A DNA stretch of 5,515 bases from Blastocatellia bacterium (GTDB taxonomy: Bacteria; Acidobacteriota; Blastocatellia; Pyrinomonadales; Pyrinomonadaceae), in assembly GCA_003175865.1 (NCBI GenBank), contig PSRF01000433.1, positions 1 through 5,515 of the forward strand, given 5' to 3'. Positions 5,448 through 5,515 of this stretch are shown here, one piece after another. Every line of letters begins with the position of its first letter. The stretch's first letter is position 1. Made by a program: the position numbers and the translations under genes. A model generated the notes under the pieces. The model worked only from the letters and a program-made list of their open reading frames with translations. It was not told the DNA's origin and did no database searches.

Positions 5448-5454
5448 TCAGATA

Positions 5455-5515
5455 ATGACTGGGTTTACAACACTAAAACAAGCGATGGTTGCGGCTACGG
5501 CCTTGGCCATCGTCG
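5455..5515 (+). CDS. Second PEP-CTERM family gene, 5' end only (cut by window edge)
   Basis: Twenty codons are visible, starting MTGFTTLKQAMVAAT and entering a hydrophobic core. This is the first part of a signal peptide. It matches the first 20 residues of the 4063-4803 protein at 18 positions (K6 to T, T14 to A), and its control region is a copy of that gene's. The gene is therefore very probably a tandem paralogue and likely also a PEP-CTERM substrate, but the C-terminal tag is outside the window and cannot be seen. Confidence 0.8.
   Translation, partial: MTGFTTLKQAMVAATALAIV

Larger units (their letters stand above)
5137..5454 (+). repeat. Control region copy 2, upstream of the second PEP-CTERM gene
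   Basis: A diverged repeat of 3751-4062, in direct orientation and offset by 1382-1392 bases. Its exact 22-bp match to copy 1 is at 5222-5243. It is the better preserved copy for the sigma-54-like box and the 14-bp palindrome, and lacks the GGATGT/ACATCC hairpin of copy 1. The conservation continues into the coding start of the downstream gene, so promoter, leader and gene were probably duplicated as a unit. Confidence 0.85.

Overview
The window reads as a bacterial chromosome segment of moderate GC in which every supported gene lies on the + strand. It holds a two-component signalling pair followed by a tandem pair of PEP-CTERM (exosortase-sorted) surface or secreted protein genes. PEP-CTERM substrates occur only in Gram-negative-type bacteria that make extracellular polysaccharide. 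The mix of a soluble REC-PAS hybrid kinase whose receiver ends in a 'DDYLE-x-P' motif, an NtrC-type regulator and a glycine/asparagine-rich PEP-CTERM protein is most reminiscent of Acidobacteriota. That assignment is a family-level impression, not a measurement.

Layout. Bases 1-184: leader of the first gene, perhaps with the last codons of an upstream gene (frame open from base 1 to a TGA at 112-114). Bases 185-2410: soluble hybrid histidine kinase (REC, three PAS, HisKA, HATPase). Bases 2410-3762: its sigma-54-dependent response regulator (REC, AAA+, Fis-type HTH), overlapping the kinase by one base, so the two are translationally coupled. Bases 3763-4062: a control region. Bases 4063-4803: a complete 246-residue PEP-CTERM protein. 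Bases 4804-5136: no gene, but a strong hairpin just after the stop. Bases 5137-5454: a diverged second copy of the control region. Bases 5455-5515: the first 20 codons of a second PEP-CTERM gene, 18 of 20 identical to the first at the protein level. The window cuts it off.

The most notable feature is the repeated control region. Both copies carry, in the same order and at nearly the same spacing: a TCTAGA-N-TCTAGA dyad; an exact 22-bp block; a sigma-54-like TGG(N10)(G/A)C element; a 14-bp palindrome TTGGC(A/G)CGTGCCAA; a small hairpin with a conserved stem; an ACAAC...GTTGT stem; and AAGGAGAG before the ATG. In the first copy the dyad overlaps the last codons and stop of the response regulator gene. 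The simplest reading (inference) is a self-contained regulon: kinase to NtrC-like activator, activator to the dyad, and sigma-54 transcription of tandem PEP-CTERM genes through long structured 5' leaders. No exosortase or polysaccharide gene is in the window, so the sorting machinery must be encoded elsewhere.
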